Below, one piece after another: positions 50,631-60,033 of a stretch of 64,000 nucleotides of DNA. How positions within the stretch are numbered: the first letter of the stretch is position 1; every line of letters begins with the position of its first letter. The notes beneath the pieces are model-generated. The model did no database searches. It was not told where the DNA came from and saw nothing but the letters and a program-made list of their open reading frames with translations. The stretch is from NCBI RefSeq assembly GCF_039523035.1, contig NZ_BAAAEN010000008.1:150120-214119 (forward strand). The letters are read 5' to 3'. The position numbers and the translations under genes are program-made. This stretch comes from Pigmentiphaga daeguensis (GTDB lineage: Bacteria > Pseudomonadota > Gammaproteobacteria > Burkholderiales > Burkholderiaceae_B).

Positions 50631-51617
50631 ATGAGCTTGCTGTCCGCCATAAGAGCCGCCGCCTGTATCGCCGCCGTGTCCCTGATGCTCCCGCAGGCAC
50701 GGGCGGAAAACCTCCGGGACGTGACCTACCTGTTGCCGGCCCCGCCCAGCCTGCCGGCCTTCGCGCCGTGGATGATCGCGCAGCAGAAGGGCTACTACGC
50801 GCAAGAGGGGCTGAAGATCAATTTCGTGGTCGGCAAGGGCGGCGCCGACGTCGCCAAGCAGGTGGGCGCGGGCAATGCGCCGCTGGGCGGCGGCGTGGGC
50901 GACACGCCCATCATCGTCCGGCCCAACGGCGTGCCGGTCAAGGCGGTGGCGGTGCTGGGCGGGGCCTCGCTGATGCACCTGGCCATCAACCGCGCCGCCG
51001 TGCCGGGCGGCATCCCGGACCTGAAGGGCAAGACCATAGGCGCGATGTCCTACGCCGACACGACCTACTACGCGCTGCTGGGCATGCTGCGGGCCAACGG
51101 CCTGCCGAAGTCGGCGGTCGACATCCAGGCCAGCGGCCCCTCGGTCTGGCAGCTCTTCGCCGAGCAGAAAATTCCCGCGCTGGCCTCGGTGCCCGAATGG
51201 ACGGTCAGCGCGCAGGAGGCCGGCGTGAAGGTCGAGCTCATTCCGGCGGACCGCTATTTCAAGAGCATGGCCCAGGCCATCCTGGCGTCCGACGAGACCA
51301 TCCGCAAGGAACCCGAACTGATCCGCAAGTTCGTCAAGGCCACGCTGCGCGGCCTGGCCGACATCTCGCGCGATCCGGCCGCGGCCACGGCCGACTACGT
51401 CAAGGCGGTGCCCGCGTACCAGGGCAGGGAGAAATATGTGGAGTCCGTCCTGCGGCTGTACAACGCCACGGTCTACCAGGGCCAGCCCCGGTTGGGCGCC
51501 ATCGACCCGGACCGCGTCGCCACGCTCCAGTCGTTCTACCTGAACGAAGGCATCATCTCGCGCGCGGTCCCGCTGAACGATTTGTTCACGAACGACTTCG
51601 TGCCGGCGAAACAGTAG
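50631..51617 (+). CDS. ABC transporter substrate-binding protein (SsuA/NrtA/TauA-like)
   Basis: This 328-residue periplasmic protein starts at the ATG at 50631, giving a signal peptide that ends LPQARAEN. The mature part shows PAFAPWMIAQQKGYYAQEGL, the typical opening of the NMT1/THI5-like and SsuA-like families, then PLGGGVGDTPIIVRPNGVPV and GIPDLKGKTIGAMSYADTTY. It is placed between the small HTH gene and the Rieske gene, with 11 bases to the latter. No ABC permease or ATPase gene is present nearby. It probably captures the aromatic or heterocyclic substrate of the oxygenase. Confidence 0.9.
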   Translation: MSLLSAIRAAACIAAVSLMLPQARAENLRDVTYLLPAPPSLPAFAPWMIAQQKGYYAQEGLKINFVVGKGGADVAKQVGAGNAPLGGGVGDTPIIVRPNGVPVKAVAVLGGASLMHLAINRAAVPGGIPDLKGKTIGAMSYADTTYYALLGMLRANGLPKSAVDIQASGPSVWQLFAEQKIPALASVPEWTVSAQEAGVKVELIPADRYFKSMAQAILASDETIRKEPELIRKFVKATLRGLADISRDPAAATADYVKAVPAYQGREKYVESVLRLYNATVYQGQPRLGAIDPDRVATLQSFYLNEGIISRAVPLNDLFTNDFVPAKQ

Positions 51618-51627
51618 GAACACATCC

Positions 51628-52665
51628 ATGAATCCCATCGTCCAGGACGGCCTGGCCCTTGCCGCCGCGACCCGCGTGGAAACCGGTCTGCGCAACCTCT
51701 GGTACCCCGTCACGCCCAGCTATGCGGTGCGCGACACCCCGCTGGGCATCACCCGGCTTTCCGAGAACATCGTGCTGTGGCGCGACCGCGCCGGCACCGT
51801 GCGCGCGGTCGAGGACCGCTGCCCGCATCGCGGCGCCCGCCTGTCGCTGGGCTGGAACCTGGGCGAGCGCATTGCCTGCTGGTACCACGGCGTGGAAGTC
51901 GATGGCGAAGGCAAGGTGGCCGATGTGCCGGCGCTGGAAAGCAGCCAGCTCGTGGGCAGGAAATGCCTGCGGTCCTATCCGGTGGTCGAGTACGGCGGCG
52001 CCGTCTTCCTGTGGTTCGGGTCCATGGAGCATGGGCAGCCCAGGCCCTTCGCGCTACCCGAGGAAATGACGAACGACGAATACTCGGGTTTCCTGTGCAT
52101 GCAGAATTGGAAGTGCAATTACCGCTATGCCATCGACAACGTGATGGATCTCATGCACGGGACCTATCTGCATTCGAACTCGCATTCGATGGCCCAGGGC
52201 GACAAGAAGGCGGAAATGGTCATCCGCCACACCGACTGCGGCCTGGTCTTCGAGAAGGTCGGCCAGCGCGGCGTGAACTTCGACTGGGTCGAGTTCGGCC
52301 ATACGTCCTCGCTGTGGATCCGCCTGTCCGTTCCCTATCGTCCCCAGTATGGCGGCGGCGAGTTCTTCATCGTGGGCTTCGTCACGCCCGTCGACGACGG
52401 CAATTGCCAGGTCTACTTCTGGCGCATCCGCAAGTCCCAGGGCTTCGAGCGTAACGTCTGGCGCTTCCTGTACCGCAACCGCCTGGAAGGGCTGCATTGG
52501 GACGTGCTGGAGCAGGATCGCGTGGTCATCGAAAGCCTGGCGCGCCACGCGCGCAGCCAGGAGAACCTTTATTCCCATGATCTCGGTCTCGTGCGGGTAA
52601 GGCGCGTGATGGAGAAGCTGGCCAGGGAACAGGTCGAGGCCGAACAGGCCGCGGCCGTCCACTGA
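51628..52665 (+). CDS. Aromatic ring-hydroxylating oxygenase, Rieske-type alpha subunit
   Basis: This 345-residue oxygenase carries the Rieske [2Fe-2S] motif Cys65-Pro-His67 (EDRCPHRGARLSLGWNLGE) and Cys84-Trp-Tyr-His87 (IACWYHG). The catalytic non-haem iron region is YAIDNVMDLMHGTYLHSNSH. It resembles the vanillate demethylase/phthalate-type oxygenases, which work with a separate reductase. None is encoded in the window. The upstream binding protein and the downstream porin suggest one operon for uptake and O-demethylation or ring oxidation of an aromatic acid. The substrate is unknown. Confidence 0.93.
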   Translation: MNPIVQDGLALAAATRVETGLRNLWYPVTPSYAVRDTPLGITRLSENIVLWRDRAGTVRAVEDRCPHRGARLSLGWNLGERIACWYHGVEVDGEGKVADVPALESSQLVGRKCLRSYPVVEYGGAVFLWFGSMEHGQPRPFALPEEMTNDEYSGFLCMQNWKCNYRYAIDNVMDLMHGTYLHSNSHSMAQGDKKAEMVIRHTDCGLVFEKVGQRGVNFDWVEFGHTSSLWIRLSVPYRPQYGGGEFFIVGFVTPVDDGNCQVYFWRIRKSQGFERNVWRFLYRNRLEGLHWDVLEQDRVVIESLARHARSQENLYSHDLGLVRVRRVMEKLAREQVEAEQAAAVH

Positions 52666-52730
52666 ACGGCAACGACGAGTAGTCCCCTCGGGCGGGCCTG
52701 CCCGATATCCTCCTTTCCACAGGAACGACC

Positions 52731-53855
52731 ATGAAACTCGCGCTTTCAGGGGGGCTCGCGCTCGCCCTCGTTTCCCTGCCTTGCCTGGCCCAGTCGCCCG
52801 CCGGCAACGTGACGCTGTACGGCGCCATCGACACCGGTGTCGAATACATCACCCACGCCAGCGCCGGCGGCGGATCGGGCATGCGCATGCCCACGCTGAC
52901 CGGCGGACAACTGCCGTCGCGCTGGGGCCTGCGCGGCAACGAGGACCTGGGCAACGGCTGGCGCGGCATCTTCAACCTGGAAAGCGGCTTCTTCGCCGAT
53001 TCCGGTTCGTCCGGCCAGGCGGGCCGCCTGTTCGGGCGCACCGCGATCGTCGGCGTCGAGGGGCCGTGGGGCAGCTTCACGCTGGGACGCCAGTCGACCA
53101 TGCTGACCTGGTCGCTGATGGATGCCGACGTGATCGGACCGTCGGTGTTCAGCATGGCGAGCTTCGACAGCTACATCCCCAACGCGCGCGCCGACAACTC
53201 GCTGGCCTACCGCGGCAGGTTCGGCGGCCTGACCGTGGGCGCGACCTATTCCTTCGGCCGCGATACCTCGGCGGCGGGCAACTGCGGAGGCGAGCGCCCC
53301 GGGGATGCCCAGGCGTGCCGCGGGTGGTCGGGGCTGCTGAAGTACGACGGCGGCGGCTGGGGCGTGGCGGCCGCCATCGACGAACAGCGGGGCGGTCCCG
53401 GCGCGGCGCCGGCGGTGGTGGTGCCGGGCGTGGCCGGCGTCGCGATCGCTTCGTCGGACAGCCGCGACCGGCGCTACATGGCCAACGGCTACGTGCACAT
53501 CGCCGACCTGAAACTGGGCGCCGGCTGGATGCACCGCCGCATCGAAGGCAGCGCCGCCGACGTCTCGACCAACCTGTATTTCCTGGGCGCCACCTATCCG
53601 ATCGGCAACTGGACCCTGAACGCGCAGGCCTCGCGCATGATCGCCAATGCCTACCAGGCCAAGGGCACGATGCTGGTCGGCCGCGCCAGCTACAGCTTCT
53701 CGAAGCGGACCGCCGCCTATGCCATGCTGGCCCACATGGGCAACAGCGGCGCGGGGGCGGTGTTCTCGGTGTCCAGCAGCAGCATCGTTCCGTGGTCGCC
53801 CAAGGCGGGGCAGGGGCAGGTGGGGGTGATGGTGGGGTTGCGGCATTCGTTCTAG
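52731..53855 (+). CDS. Gram-negative porin (Burkholderiales type)
   Basis: This 374-residue outer-membrane protein has a signal peptide ending PCLAQSP and the opening GNVTLYGAIDTGVEYIT typical of betaproteobacterial porins. The strands GLRGNEDLGNGWRGIFNLES and AIVGVEGPWGSFTLGRQSTM follow the same pattern, and the C-terminus GQVGVMVGLRHSF ends in Phe. It lies 65 bases after the Rieske gene on the same strand and may let the substrate cross the outer membrane. The spacer contains only a short GC-rich hairpin candidate. Confidence 0.93.
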   Translation: MKLALSGGLALALVSLPCLAQSPAGNVTLYGAIDTGVEYITHASAGGGSGMRMPTLTGGQLPSRWGLRGNEDLGNGWRGIFNLESGFFADSGSSGQAGRLFGRTAIVGVEGPWGSFTLGRQSTMLTWSLMDADVIGPSVFSMASFDSYIPNARADNSLAYRGRFGGLTVGATYSFGRDTSAAGNCGGERPGDAQACRGWSGLLKYDGGGWGVAAAIDEQRGGPGAAPAVVVPGVAGVAIASSDSRDRRYMANGYVHIADLKLGAGWMHRRIEGSAADVSTNLYFLGATYPIGNWTLNAQASRMIANAYQAKGTMLVGRASYSFSKRTAAYAMLAHMGNSGAGAVFSVSSSSIVPWSPKAGQGQVGVMVGLRHSF

Positions 53856-53952
53856 GCGCCGGTCGAAAGGCGGTGCGTCGTCGTCGCGATAACGAAAACG
53901 TACCGCTCGCATAGCAAAAATGTTCTGGATGCCTTCAGGGGTCCGTCATCTA

Positions 53953-54630
53953 ATGGAGGACATCGACCCTGCCAGGACGAAGCAATTGATCGATATTTCG
54001 CAGCACCCGGATTACGCCTTCTTCCACGAACGCGGCTTCGCCGTGCGGCTGGGGTTCGGCCGGCGGCCCGCGCTGATGGTGGTGGACCTGACCAACGGCT
54101 TCACCGATCCGTCGCGTCCGCTGGGCGCCGATCTCTCGGCCCAGGTCGCCGCCACCAACGCCTTGCTTGACGTCGCCGCCGGGAAGGGCGTGCCGGTCAT
54201 CTTCACCTGCGTGCGCTACGACGATCCGCAGATGCGCGACGCGGGGCTGTGGGCGATCAAGCAGAAGGGAACGATGTCCCTGGCGGCCGAGGGCGACGGC
54301 CACCACGTCGATGCGCGGCTGCATCGCCGGGAGCACGACATCGTGTTGGTCAAGAAATACGCGTCGTGTTTCTTCGGCACCGATCTCGCGTCCCGGTTGC
54401 AGAACCTGGGTGTCGATACGCTGATCCTGACGGGCACGTCCACCAGCGGCTGCGTGCGCGCCACCGCCGTGGACGCCTGCCAACTGGGGTTCCGCCCCAT
54501 GGTGGTGCAGGAAGGCGTGGGCGACCGCTCGGCCGCGGCGCACGCGCAAAGCCTGTTCGATCTCGACACCAAATACGGCGACGTGGTCGGCCTGGAGGAA
54601 ACGCTGGCCTACCTGCGGGGGCTGGCCTAG
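53953..54630 (+). CDS. Isochorismatase-family cysteine hydrolase
   Basis: The 225-residue product (ATG at 53953; an ATG at 53920 is also open) has the cysteine-hydrolase triad: Asp45 in ALMVVDLTNGFTDPSR, a lysine at 134/135 in DIVLVKKYASCFFGTDLA, and Cys167 in TGTSTSGCVRATAVDACQLG. This is closest to N-carbamoylsarcosine amidase/maleamate amidase-type enzymes that hydrolyse amides or carbamates. It lies 97 bases after the porin and before a GntP-type permease, so it may belong to the same catabolic group. The ribosome site is weak for either start. Confidence 0.9.
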   Translation: MEDIDPARTKQLIDISQHPDYAFFHERGFAVRLGFGRRPALMVVDLTNGFTDPSRPLGADLSAQVAATNALLDVAAGKGVPVIFTCVRYDDPQMRDAGLWAIKQKGTMSLAAEGDGHHVDARLHRREHDIVLVKKYASCFFGTDLASRLQNLGVDTLILTGTSTSGCVRATAVDACQLGFRPMVVQEGVGDRSAAAHAQSLFDLDTKYGDVVGLEETLAYLRGLA

Positions 54631-54716
54631 AAGGGCGGCGCCTGGGGCCCGGACCGGAGACTGTCGCGTCGGTATGAGATGATCGGGCTTTGTCAGGCCT
54701 TGCCCGAAGGAATCCC

Positions 54717-56123
54717 ATGACCAGCACGCTCGCCATCGTCGTTTCCCTGGCGTTGTTGATGTACCTGGCCTATCGCGGCGTGACCGTGCTGCTGCTGGCG
54801 CCGCTGATGGGCGCGCTGGCGGTGGTGCTGTCCGGGGACGCGGCATTGCTGCTGCCCATCTATACCGGCACGTTCATGACCGCCCTGAGCGGCTACGTGC
54901 TGCAGTTCCTGCCCATTTTCCTGCTGGGCTCGCTGTTTGGCCAACTGATGGCCGACTCGGGGGCCGCCAATACGCTGTCGCGCTGGATCGTCGCCAGCGT
55001 GGGCGAGAAGCACGCCATCGTCACCGTGGTGCTGGCCTGCGCGCTGCTGACCTATGGCGGCGTGTCCCTGTTCGTGGTGGCCTTCGCGATCTACCCGGTC
55101 GCGGTCGACCTGTTCAGGGCGGCGCGGATACCCAAGCGGCTGATCCCCGCCACGATCGCGCTGGGCGCCTTCACCTTCACCATGACCGCCTTGCCCGGCA
55201 CGCCCGCCATCCAGAACGCCATTCCCATCCCGTACTTCGGCACCAACGTCTTCGCCGCGCCCGGCCTGGGCATCATCGCGGCCGCGATCATGTTCGGCGG
55301 CGGCTCCTGGTGGCTGCGGCGCCGCGCCGCGGCCGCCCATGCCGCGGGGGAAGGCTACGGCGACCACGACGACGCGCGGGAGGGCACGCCGGCGGAGGCG
55401 GAGCAGGACGCCCGGTGGTCGGTCATGCCCGTGCCGCTGGCCTTGCTGCCGCTGCTGCTGGTGGTGGGGATCAACGCCTTGTTCACCTACGTGGTGTTCC
55501 CAGCGGTGGATTTCTCGTTCCTGGCCCAGCGCTTTCCCGATCTGGCGCCGCAGAAGATCGTCGGCCTGTGGGCGCTGATCATCGCGCTGGCCACGGCCTG
55601 CACGGCGCTGGTGCTGCTGCGGCTCAAGCATTGGAGCAACCTGAAGAACACCATCAACCAGGGCGTGTTCGGGTTCATGCTGCCATTGTTCAACACGGCA
55701 TCCGAGGTCGGCTACGGCGCGATCATCGCGGGCCTGGCGGGGTTCGCCATCATCCGCGACGCGGTGCTGAACGTGGCGCCGGGCAATCCGCTGATCTCCG
55801 AGGCGGTGGCGATGAACGTGCTGGCGGGCATCACCGGTTCGTCCTCGGGCGGCTTGAGCATCGCCTTGCAGACGCTGGGACAGGACTACCTGCGCATGGC
55901 CCACGAGGCGGGCATCAGCGCCGAGCTGATGCACCGCGTGGCCGTGATGGCCGCCGGCGGCATGGACACCTTGCCGCACTGCGGCGCCATCATCACGCTC
56001 CTGGCCATCTGCAAGCTGACGCACCGGCAGTCGTATGGAGACATCGCCGCGGTGACGATCCTTTTTCCGCTGCCGGCGCTGGTGCTGGTCATCGCGCTGG
56101 GGACGATGTTCGGCGGGTTCTGA
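54717..56123 (+). CDS. GntP-family permease
   Basis: This 468-residue inner-membrane transporter has about 12 hydrophobic segments. Early ones include LAIVVSLALLMYLAYRGVTV and LLLAPLMGALAVVLSG; the conserved family region contains HAIVTVVLACALLTYGGVSL and FTFTMTALPGTPAIQNAIPI. A hydrophilic loop rich in Glu/Asp and Ala lies near residues 205-235. GntP relatives import gluconate, other sugar acids and some hydroxy acids with protons. The ATG at 54717 has a GAAGGA site. It is convergent with the TonB receptor gene, nine bases away. Its ligand is unknown. Confidence 0.92.
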   Translation: MTSTLAIVVSLALLMYLAYRGVTVLLLAPLMGALAVVLSGDAALLLPIYTGTFMTALSGYVLQFLPIFLLGSLFGQLMADSGAANTLSRWIVASVGEKHAIVTVVLACALLTYGGVSLFVVAFAIYPVAVDLFRAARIPKRLIPATIALGAFTFTMTALPGTPAIQNAIPIPYFGTNVFAAPGLGIIAAAIMFGGGSWWLRRRAAAAHAAGEGYGDHDDAREGTPAEAEQDARWSVMPVPLALLPLLLVVGINALFTYVVFPAVDFSFLAQRFPDLAPQKIVGLWALIIALATACTALVLLRLKHWSNLKNTINQGVFGFMLPLFNTASEVGYGAIIAGLAGFAIIRDAVLNVAPGNPLISEAVAMNVLAGITGSSSGGLSIALQTLGQDYLRMAHEAGISAELMHRVAVMAAGGMDTLPHCGAIITLLAICKLTHRQSYGDIAAVTILFPLPALVLVIALGTMFGGF

Positions 56124-56132
56124 GGCGGGGGC

Positions 56133-58316
56133 TCAGAACTTGTACTTCAGGCTGACCGTGACGTTGCGCGGCGCGCCGTAGGTGAGCTGGCTGTAGGCCG
56201 CGAACATGCCGTAGTACCGCTTGTCGAACAGGTTGTTGATGTTCAACTGCGCGGTCATCTGCTTGTTGATCTCGTAGCGCGCCATCAGGCCGACCAGGGC
56301 GTAGTCCTTCTGCTCGACCTTCTCGACCGTGCCCAGCGGGTTCGTCGCGTGCGTGTAGGTCTTGCCCTGCCAGCTCAGGCCGCCGCCCAGCGTCAGCCCG
56401 CTCCATGCGCCCGGCAGGCGGTAGGTGGTGAACAGGCGGAACAGCCGGCGCGGGTACAGGCTGTTCACGTCCGTGCCGTCGGCGGCCTTGGCCCGGAAGT
56501 GCGTGTAGCCGGCGCTCAGGTTCCAGTTGGGGGCCAGTTCGCCCGCGACTTCCAGTTCGAAGCCCTTGCTGGTCGCGCCATCCACGGCGCGATAGGCGGT
56601 CTCGGGCGGGTTGGTCCCGGGCACGGTGTCGGTGGTCTGCTGCGCCAGGTTGTTCTGCTTGATGTGGAACACCGACGCGGAGGCATTCACCCGGCCATCC
56701 AGGAACTCGCCCTTGATGCCCGTTTCCATGGCCTTGCCCTTGACCGGGTCGAGGTAGCGGCCGGTCACGTCGCGCGCGTTCTGGGGCAGGAAGATGTCGG
56801 TGTAGCTGGCGTAGAGCGAGTACTGGTCGTTCAGGTCGTAGATCACGCCGGCGTAGGGCGTCAGCTCGTTGTCGCTCTTGACCTCGTAGGCGCCGCTGTA
56901 GGCCACGTCGCCTTTCTTCCGGTAGTTCGTCATCCGGGCGCCAAGGATCACCTTGAGCGGATCGGTCACATTGAAGCGCGCGACGCCGTAGATGGCCTGC
57001 TGGGTGGTGGTGCCGTTCTCGTAGAAGGTGGGAGCGCCCCAGCTGGGTTCCGGGAAGGTGCCGTTCCAGGCGTTGAAGTCCGGTGCGAGGCCGCCCGCTG
57101 GATTGGCCGCGCGGGCATCGGCGTTGAACTTCTGGTTGGCGTAGACGTAGCCGAAGGCCAGCTGATGCTTGCGTCCCAGCAGCTCGAACGGACCGTCGGC
57201 CTGCACCGCCACGTCGTCCTGCGTCGTCTTGACGTCATAGGAGCCGGCGAAGGTGGTCATGCCCAGCCCGGTCGTCCGGTCGGGCGCGCCCGACAGGTAG
57301 AGCAGGTAGGAGTCGGCCTTGCGTTCGCTGCGGTTGTAGCTGAGCTTGACCCGCCAGTCGTTGTCGAAGCGGTGCTGCAGCGAGGCGAAATACGTCTGGT
57401 AGGTCGTGTCCCAGCGCGTCCAGTCGGCCGCCGCGCTCTTGGAGCGGTCCCAGTTGGTGGGGGTGCCGTCGCTGTACCACAGCGGCAGGCCGCCCCACAT
57501 CGGGCCGCGGGCCTTGTTCTTCTGGTAGCTCAGGCCGGCCGTGAGCAGGGTGTTGCTGGTCAGGTCGGCTTCCAGCGTGGCGAACAGGGTCTGGCTCTTG
57601 TTGCTGAGCCGATCGACCCAGCTGTCCCGCTCCGCGTGTTCGCCCACCACGCGCAGCCGCACCGTCTTGGCCGTATTGACGGGAGTGGACAGGTCGACCA
57701 TGCCGCGGCGCTGGTTCCAACTGCCCAGGTCCAGTTCCGCGGCGCCGGTGAATTCCTTGCTGCCGGCCCGTTTGCGGACCATGTTGACGGCCGCGGAGGG
57801 GTTGCCCGAGCCGGTGGTCAGCCCGGTTGCGCCGCGCACGATTTCCACGCGGTCATACGTCACCAGGCTGCTGAAGATCTCGCCCGAGCTCCAGGGCTGG
57901 TCCCAGGTGGTCGGCACGCCGTCGATCATCAGGGCGTTGATGTCGAAGCCGCGGGCGTTGAACTGGGCGCGATGGGTCTCGTACTGGTTCACCGAGACGC
58001 CCGTGGTGTTGTTCAGCACGTCGGTGATGGTTTGCAGCCGCTGGTCTTCGAAGCGCTGCTGCGTGACTACCGTCACGGATTGAGGCGTGTCGCGCAGGCT
58101 CAGGCCCAGCGGAGTGGCGGTGCGGGAGGGGCCCGTCGTGGTGTACGACCCGGTGCCTTCAGTGGTGGCCGAGTCTTCGCCCTGGGGGGCGGCGTTGACC
58201 TTGATTTCCGGCAGCACGGCTGGTGCGTCCTGCGCCGACGCGTACAGCGGAAGGGCTGCGGCCATGCACAGGCTGAGTCGCTTGAGTTGAACGGATACGG
58301 CTGGGCGGGCTGCCAT
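56133..58316 (-). CDS. TonB-dependent siderophore receptor
   Basis: This 727-residue outer-membrane receptor starts at the ATG at 58316, preceded by AGGGAG. Its signal peptide ends LYASAQD. A TonB-box-like segment LPEIKVNA follows, then the plug domain with LGLSLRDTPQSVTVVTQQRF and YDRVEIVRGATGLTTGSGNP, and the 22-strand barrel ending NVTVSLKYKF. The pattern fits hydroxamate or mixed siderophore receptors of the FpvA/FhuE type. It lacks accompanying siderophore genes, so it may take up xenosiderophores. A Fur-like box lies 118 bases upstream. Confidence 0.94.
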   Translation of the reverse strand: MAARPAVSVQLKRLSLCMAAALPLYASAQDAPAVLPEIKVNAAPQGEDSATTEGTGSYTTTGPSRTATPLGLSLRDTPQSVTVVTQQRFEDQRLQTITDVLNNTTGVSVNQYETHRAQFNARGFDINALMIDGVPTTWDQPWSSGEIFSSLVTYDRVEIVRGATGLTTGSGNPSAAVNMVRKRAGSKEFTGAAELDLGSWNQRRGMVDLSTPVNTAKTVRLRVVGEHAERDSWVDRLSNKSQTLFATLEADLTSNTLLTAGLSYQKNKARGPMWGGLPLWYSDGTPTNWDRSKSAAADWTRWDTTYQTYFASLQHRFDNDWRVKLSYNRSERKADSYLLYLSGAPDRTTGLGMTTFAGSYDVKTTQDDVAVQADGPFELLGRKHQLAFGYVYANQKFNADARAANPAGGLAPDFNAWNGTFPEPSWGAPTFYENGTTTQQAIYGVARFNVTDPLKVILGARMTNYRKKGDVAYSGAYEVKSDNELTPYAGVIYDLNDQYSLYASYTDIFLPQNARDVTGRYLDPVKGKAMETGIKGEFLDGRVNASASVFHIKQNNLAQQTTDTVPGTNPPETAYRAVDGATSKGFELEVAGELAPNWNLSAGYTHFRAKAADGTDVNSLYPRRLFRLFTTYRLPGAWSGLTLGGGLSWQGKTYTHATNPLGTVEKVEQKDYALVGLMARYEINKQMTAQLNINNLFDKRYYGMFAAYSQLTYGAPRNVTVSLKYKF

Positions 58317-58433
58317 TTTCTCCCTCATGATGGTCGGTCTGCATTGAACGGGCGCACAAGATCCGGAGGCGAACGGCCGTGGCGGCACGTCGCCAGCGTC
58401 GGCGCTGGAAAACCGGATTCCCCCTTGCGAATT

Positions 58434-58452
58434 ATGAATGATAATTGTTTTT
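58434..58452. promoter_or_regulatory. Fur box upstream of the siderophore receptor
   Basis: ATGAATGATAATTGTTTTT matches the 19-base Fur consensus at 12 positions, with an intact central GATAAT. It sits in a strongly AT-rich patch in the 229-base spacer (58317-58545), where a Fur-regulated promoter for the receptor is expected. The rest of the spacer shows nothing clear. Confidence 0.6.
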
Positions 58453-58545
58453 ATTTGTACTTGTGTTTACTTTTTATTCGAATGTTTGCTAGAGGCAACA
58501 GTGGTGTTCCCGTCCGGCGGGGGCGGGCGATCAGGCGTTTCTAGT

Positions 58546-59913
58546 TCATTTGCCGCAATGGCGCCTGGCGGGATCGCAGCCATCCGCATGCGGATGCCAC
58601 TGGACGAATTCGGCGTCCTGCATGGCGCGCGGGCTTTGCGCCACGAAAAGCACCAGCCGCCGGCCATCGGTGAAATACGGATCGCCGGCCAGGTTGGCGC
58701 GAGGCTGCGCCTGGCTGGCCTCGCCCACGCCGTCGACGTAGCCCCAGCGTGCCACGTTGCTGGTCATCAGCATGTCCTGCAGCAGGTAGTCGCGGGCTTC
58801 GTCCACGTCGGGATCGATCACGTGCGTCGTCAGCGTGGGGGAGCGGGTGGTGACCTTCACGCCGATGTCGCGGCTGATCTGGCCAGCCCAGACCGGCACG
58901 CCGTCCACCTGCAACGGTGTCAGCCAAAGACGCAGATGATTGCGCTGCGAGATGCTGGCCCGCGCGCGCTGCATGGAGAAATCCTGTGGACGGCCAGCGA
59001 AATGCAGCGCGCTGACCGGCGACGTGCGATAGCTGCCGCCGAAGGCAAACACGCCGATCATGCGGCCGACGCTGGACGCGTTGATGGTCTCGGTGAAATC
59101 CCATCCCGCCCGGACCAGCGCGACCAGCACGTCATGCTCGGACCCGACCATCACCAGGTTCAGCGGATCGCCTTGCTCGCTGCCCTGGGCATTGGTGGTG
59201 CAGCAGGGGAGCTTCTGCAAGGCGGAGCCCAGCGAAGCCAGGTCGACCCGGACCCGGCGCTCCGGCTGATAAAGCCGCTCGGGATCGATGGTCTGGTAGT
59301 CGAAGCCGCCGCCAGGCAGTTCCCTGGCGAAGTCGAAGCGCAGCACATGCCGGGCCCCCAGCAGCTCGACGTTGACCAGCTTGATGCCCCGCGTGACATT
59401 GGTGTAGACGAAACCGCTGACCGTTTGGCCGGGCGGAACATGCACCTTGATCTGGCGCGCGGTCAACTGGCGTTCGATCTGCGCCGCCGATGCGCCGCCC
59501 GAGCCCGAGTGGAAAAGATAGGCGGCCTCGCGCGCGGAGTAGAAGTCGCGATCCATGAACACCGGCATGAACCAGTAGGGAAGCGTGCTGCGGTTCTCGA
59601 TCCTGACCCAGACGGGTTGCACGCCATGCTCGGCCAAGGGCAGTCCGAAGCTGGCTGCGCTTTCCTCGTCGCGCAGCGCCGCGACGCTGACGGTGACCTG
59701 GCCGCGTGTCATCGCCTGGCGATTCGCGCGATCCAGGTAGCTTCGTTCCGCCTGGGACGGATCCATGGAAGAGGCAGCCTGGGAGTCTTTCGGGGAGGCG
59801 GCCGGACCGGCGCAGGCGGACAGCAGGGACAGGGCGAGCGCGCCGAGCAGGGCACGCGCCGAGGCGGCCGCACCGTCCATCCATCGGGTATCAAGGGCGC
59901 TGGGCTTGTTCAT
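58546..59913 (-). CDS. LssY_C-domain lipoprotein
   Basis: This 455-residue protein starts at the ATG at 59913 (AAGGGGG ribosome site). A lipobox LLSAC gives Cys34. The middle region has PVWVRIENRSTLPYWFMPVF; the C-terminal half matches the LssY C-terminal domain: PLNLVMVGSEHDVLVALVRA, then SPVSALHFAGRPQDFSMQRA and HLRLWLTPLQVDGVPVWAGQ. It ends near HVIDPDVDEARDYLLQDML. The function of this domain is unknown; it is often found alone or fused to a phosphatase-like membrane domain. Here it is lipid-anchored and lies upstream of the siderophore receptor on the same strand. Confidence 0.82.
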   Translation of the reverse strand: MNKPSALDTRWMDGAAASARALLGALALSLLSACAGPAASPKDSQAASSMDPSQAERSYLDRANRQAMTRGQVTVSVAALRDEESAASFGLPLAEHGVQPVWVRIENRSTLPYWFMPVFMDRDFYSAREAAYLFHSGSGGASAAQIERQLTARQIKVHVPPGQTVSGFVYTNVTRGIKLVNVELLGARHVLRFDFARELPGGGFDYQTIDPERLYQPERRVRVDLASLGSALQKLPCCTTNAQGSEQGDPLNLVMVGSEHDVLVALVRAGWDFTETINASSVGRMIGVFAFGGSYRTSPVSALHFAGRPQDFSMQRARASISQRNHLRLWLTPLQVDGVPVWAGQISRDIGVKVTTRSPTLTTHVIDPDVDEARDYLLQDMLMTSNVARWGYVDGVGEASQAQPRANLAGDPYFTDGRRLVLFVAQSPRAMQDAEFVQWHPHADGCDPARRHCGK

Positions 59914-60033
59914 GGTCCCCCTTCGCATCGATAGGGGGCACCGCGCGATCACCCCCACTGCGCCAAGCTGGTGGCAAAAGCATCAATGATGCCGCAAAAC
60001 CATTTCATAACCTTGCCGATTTTCAAATAACGA

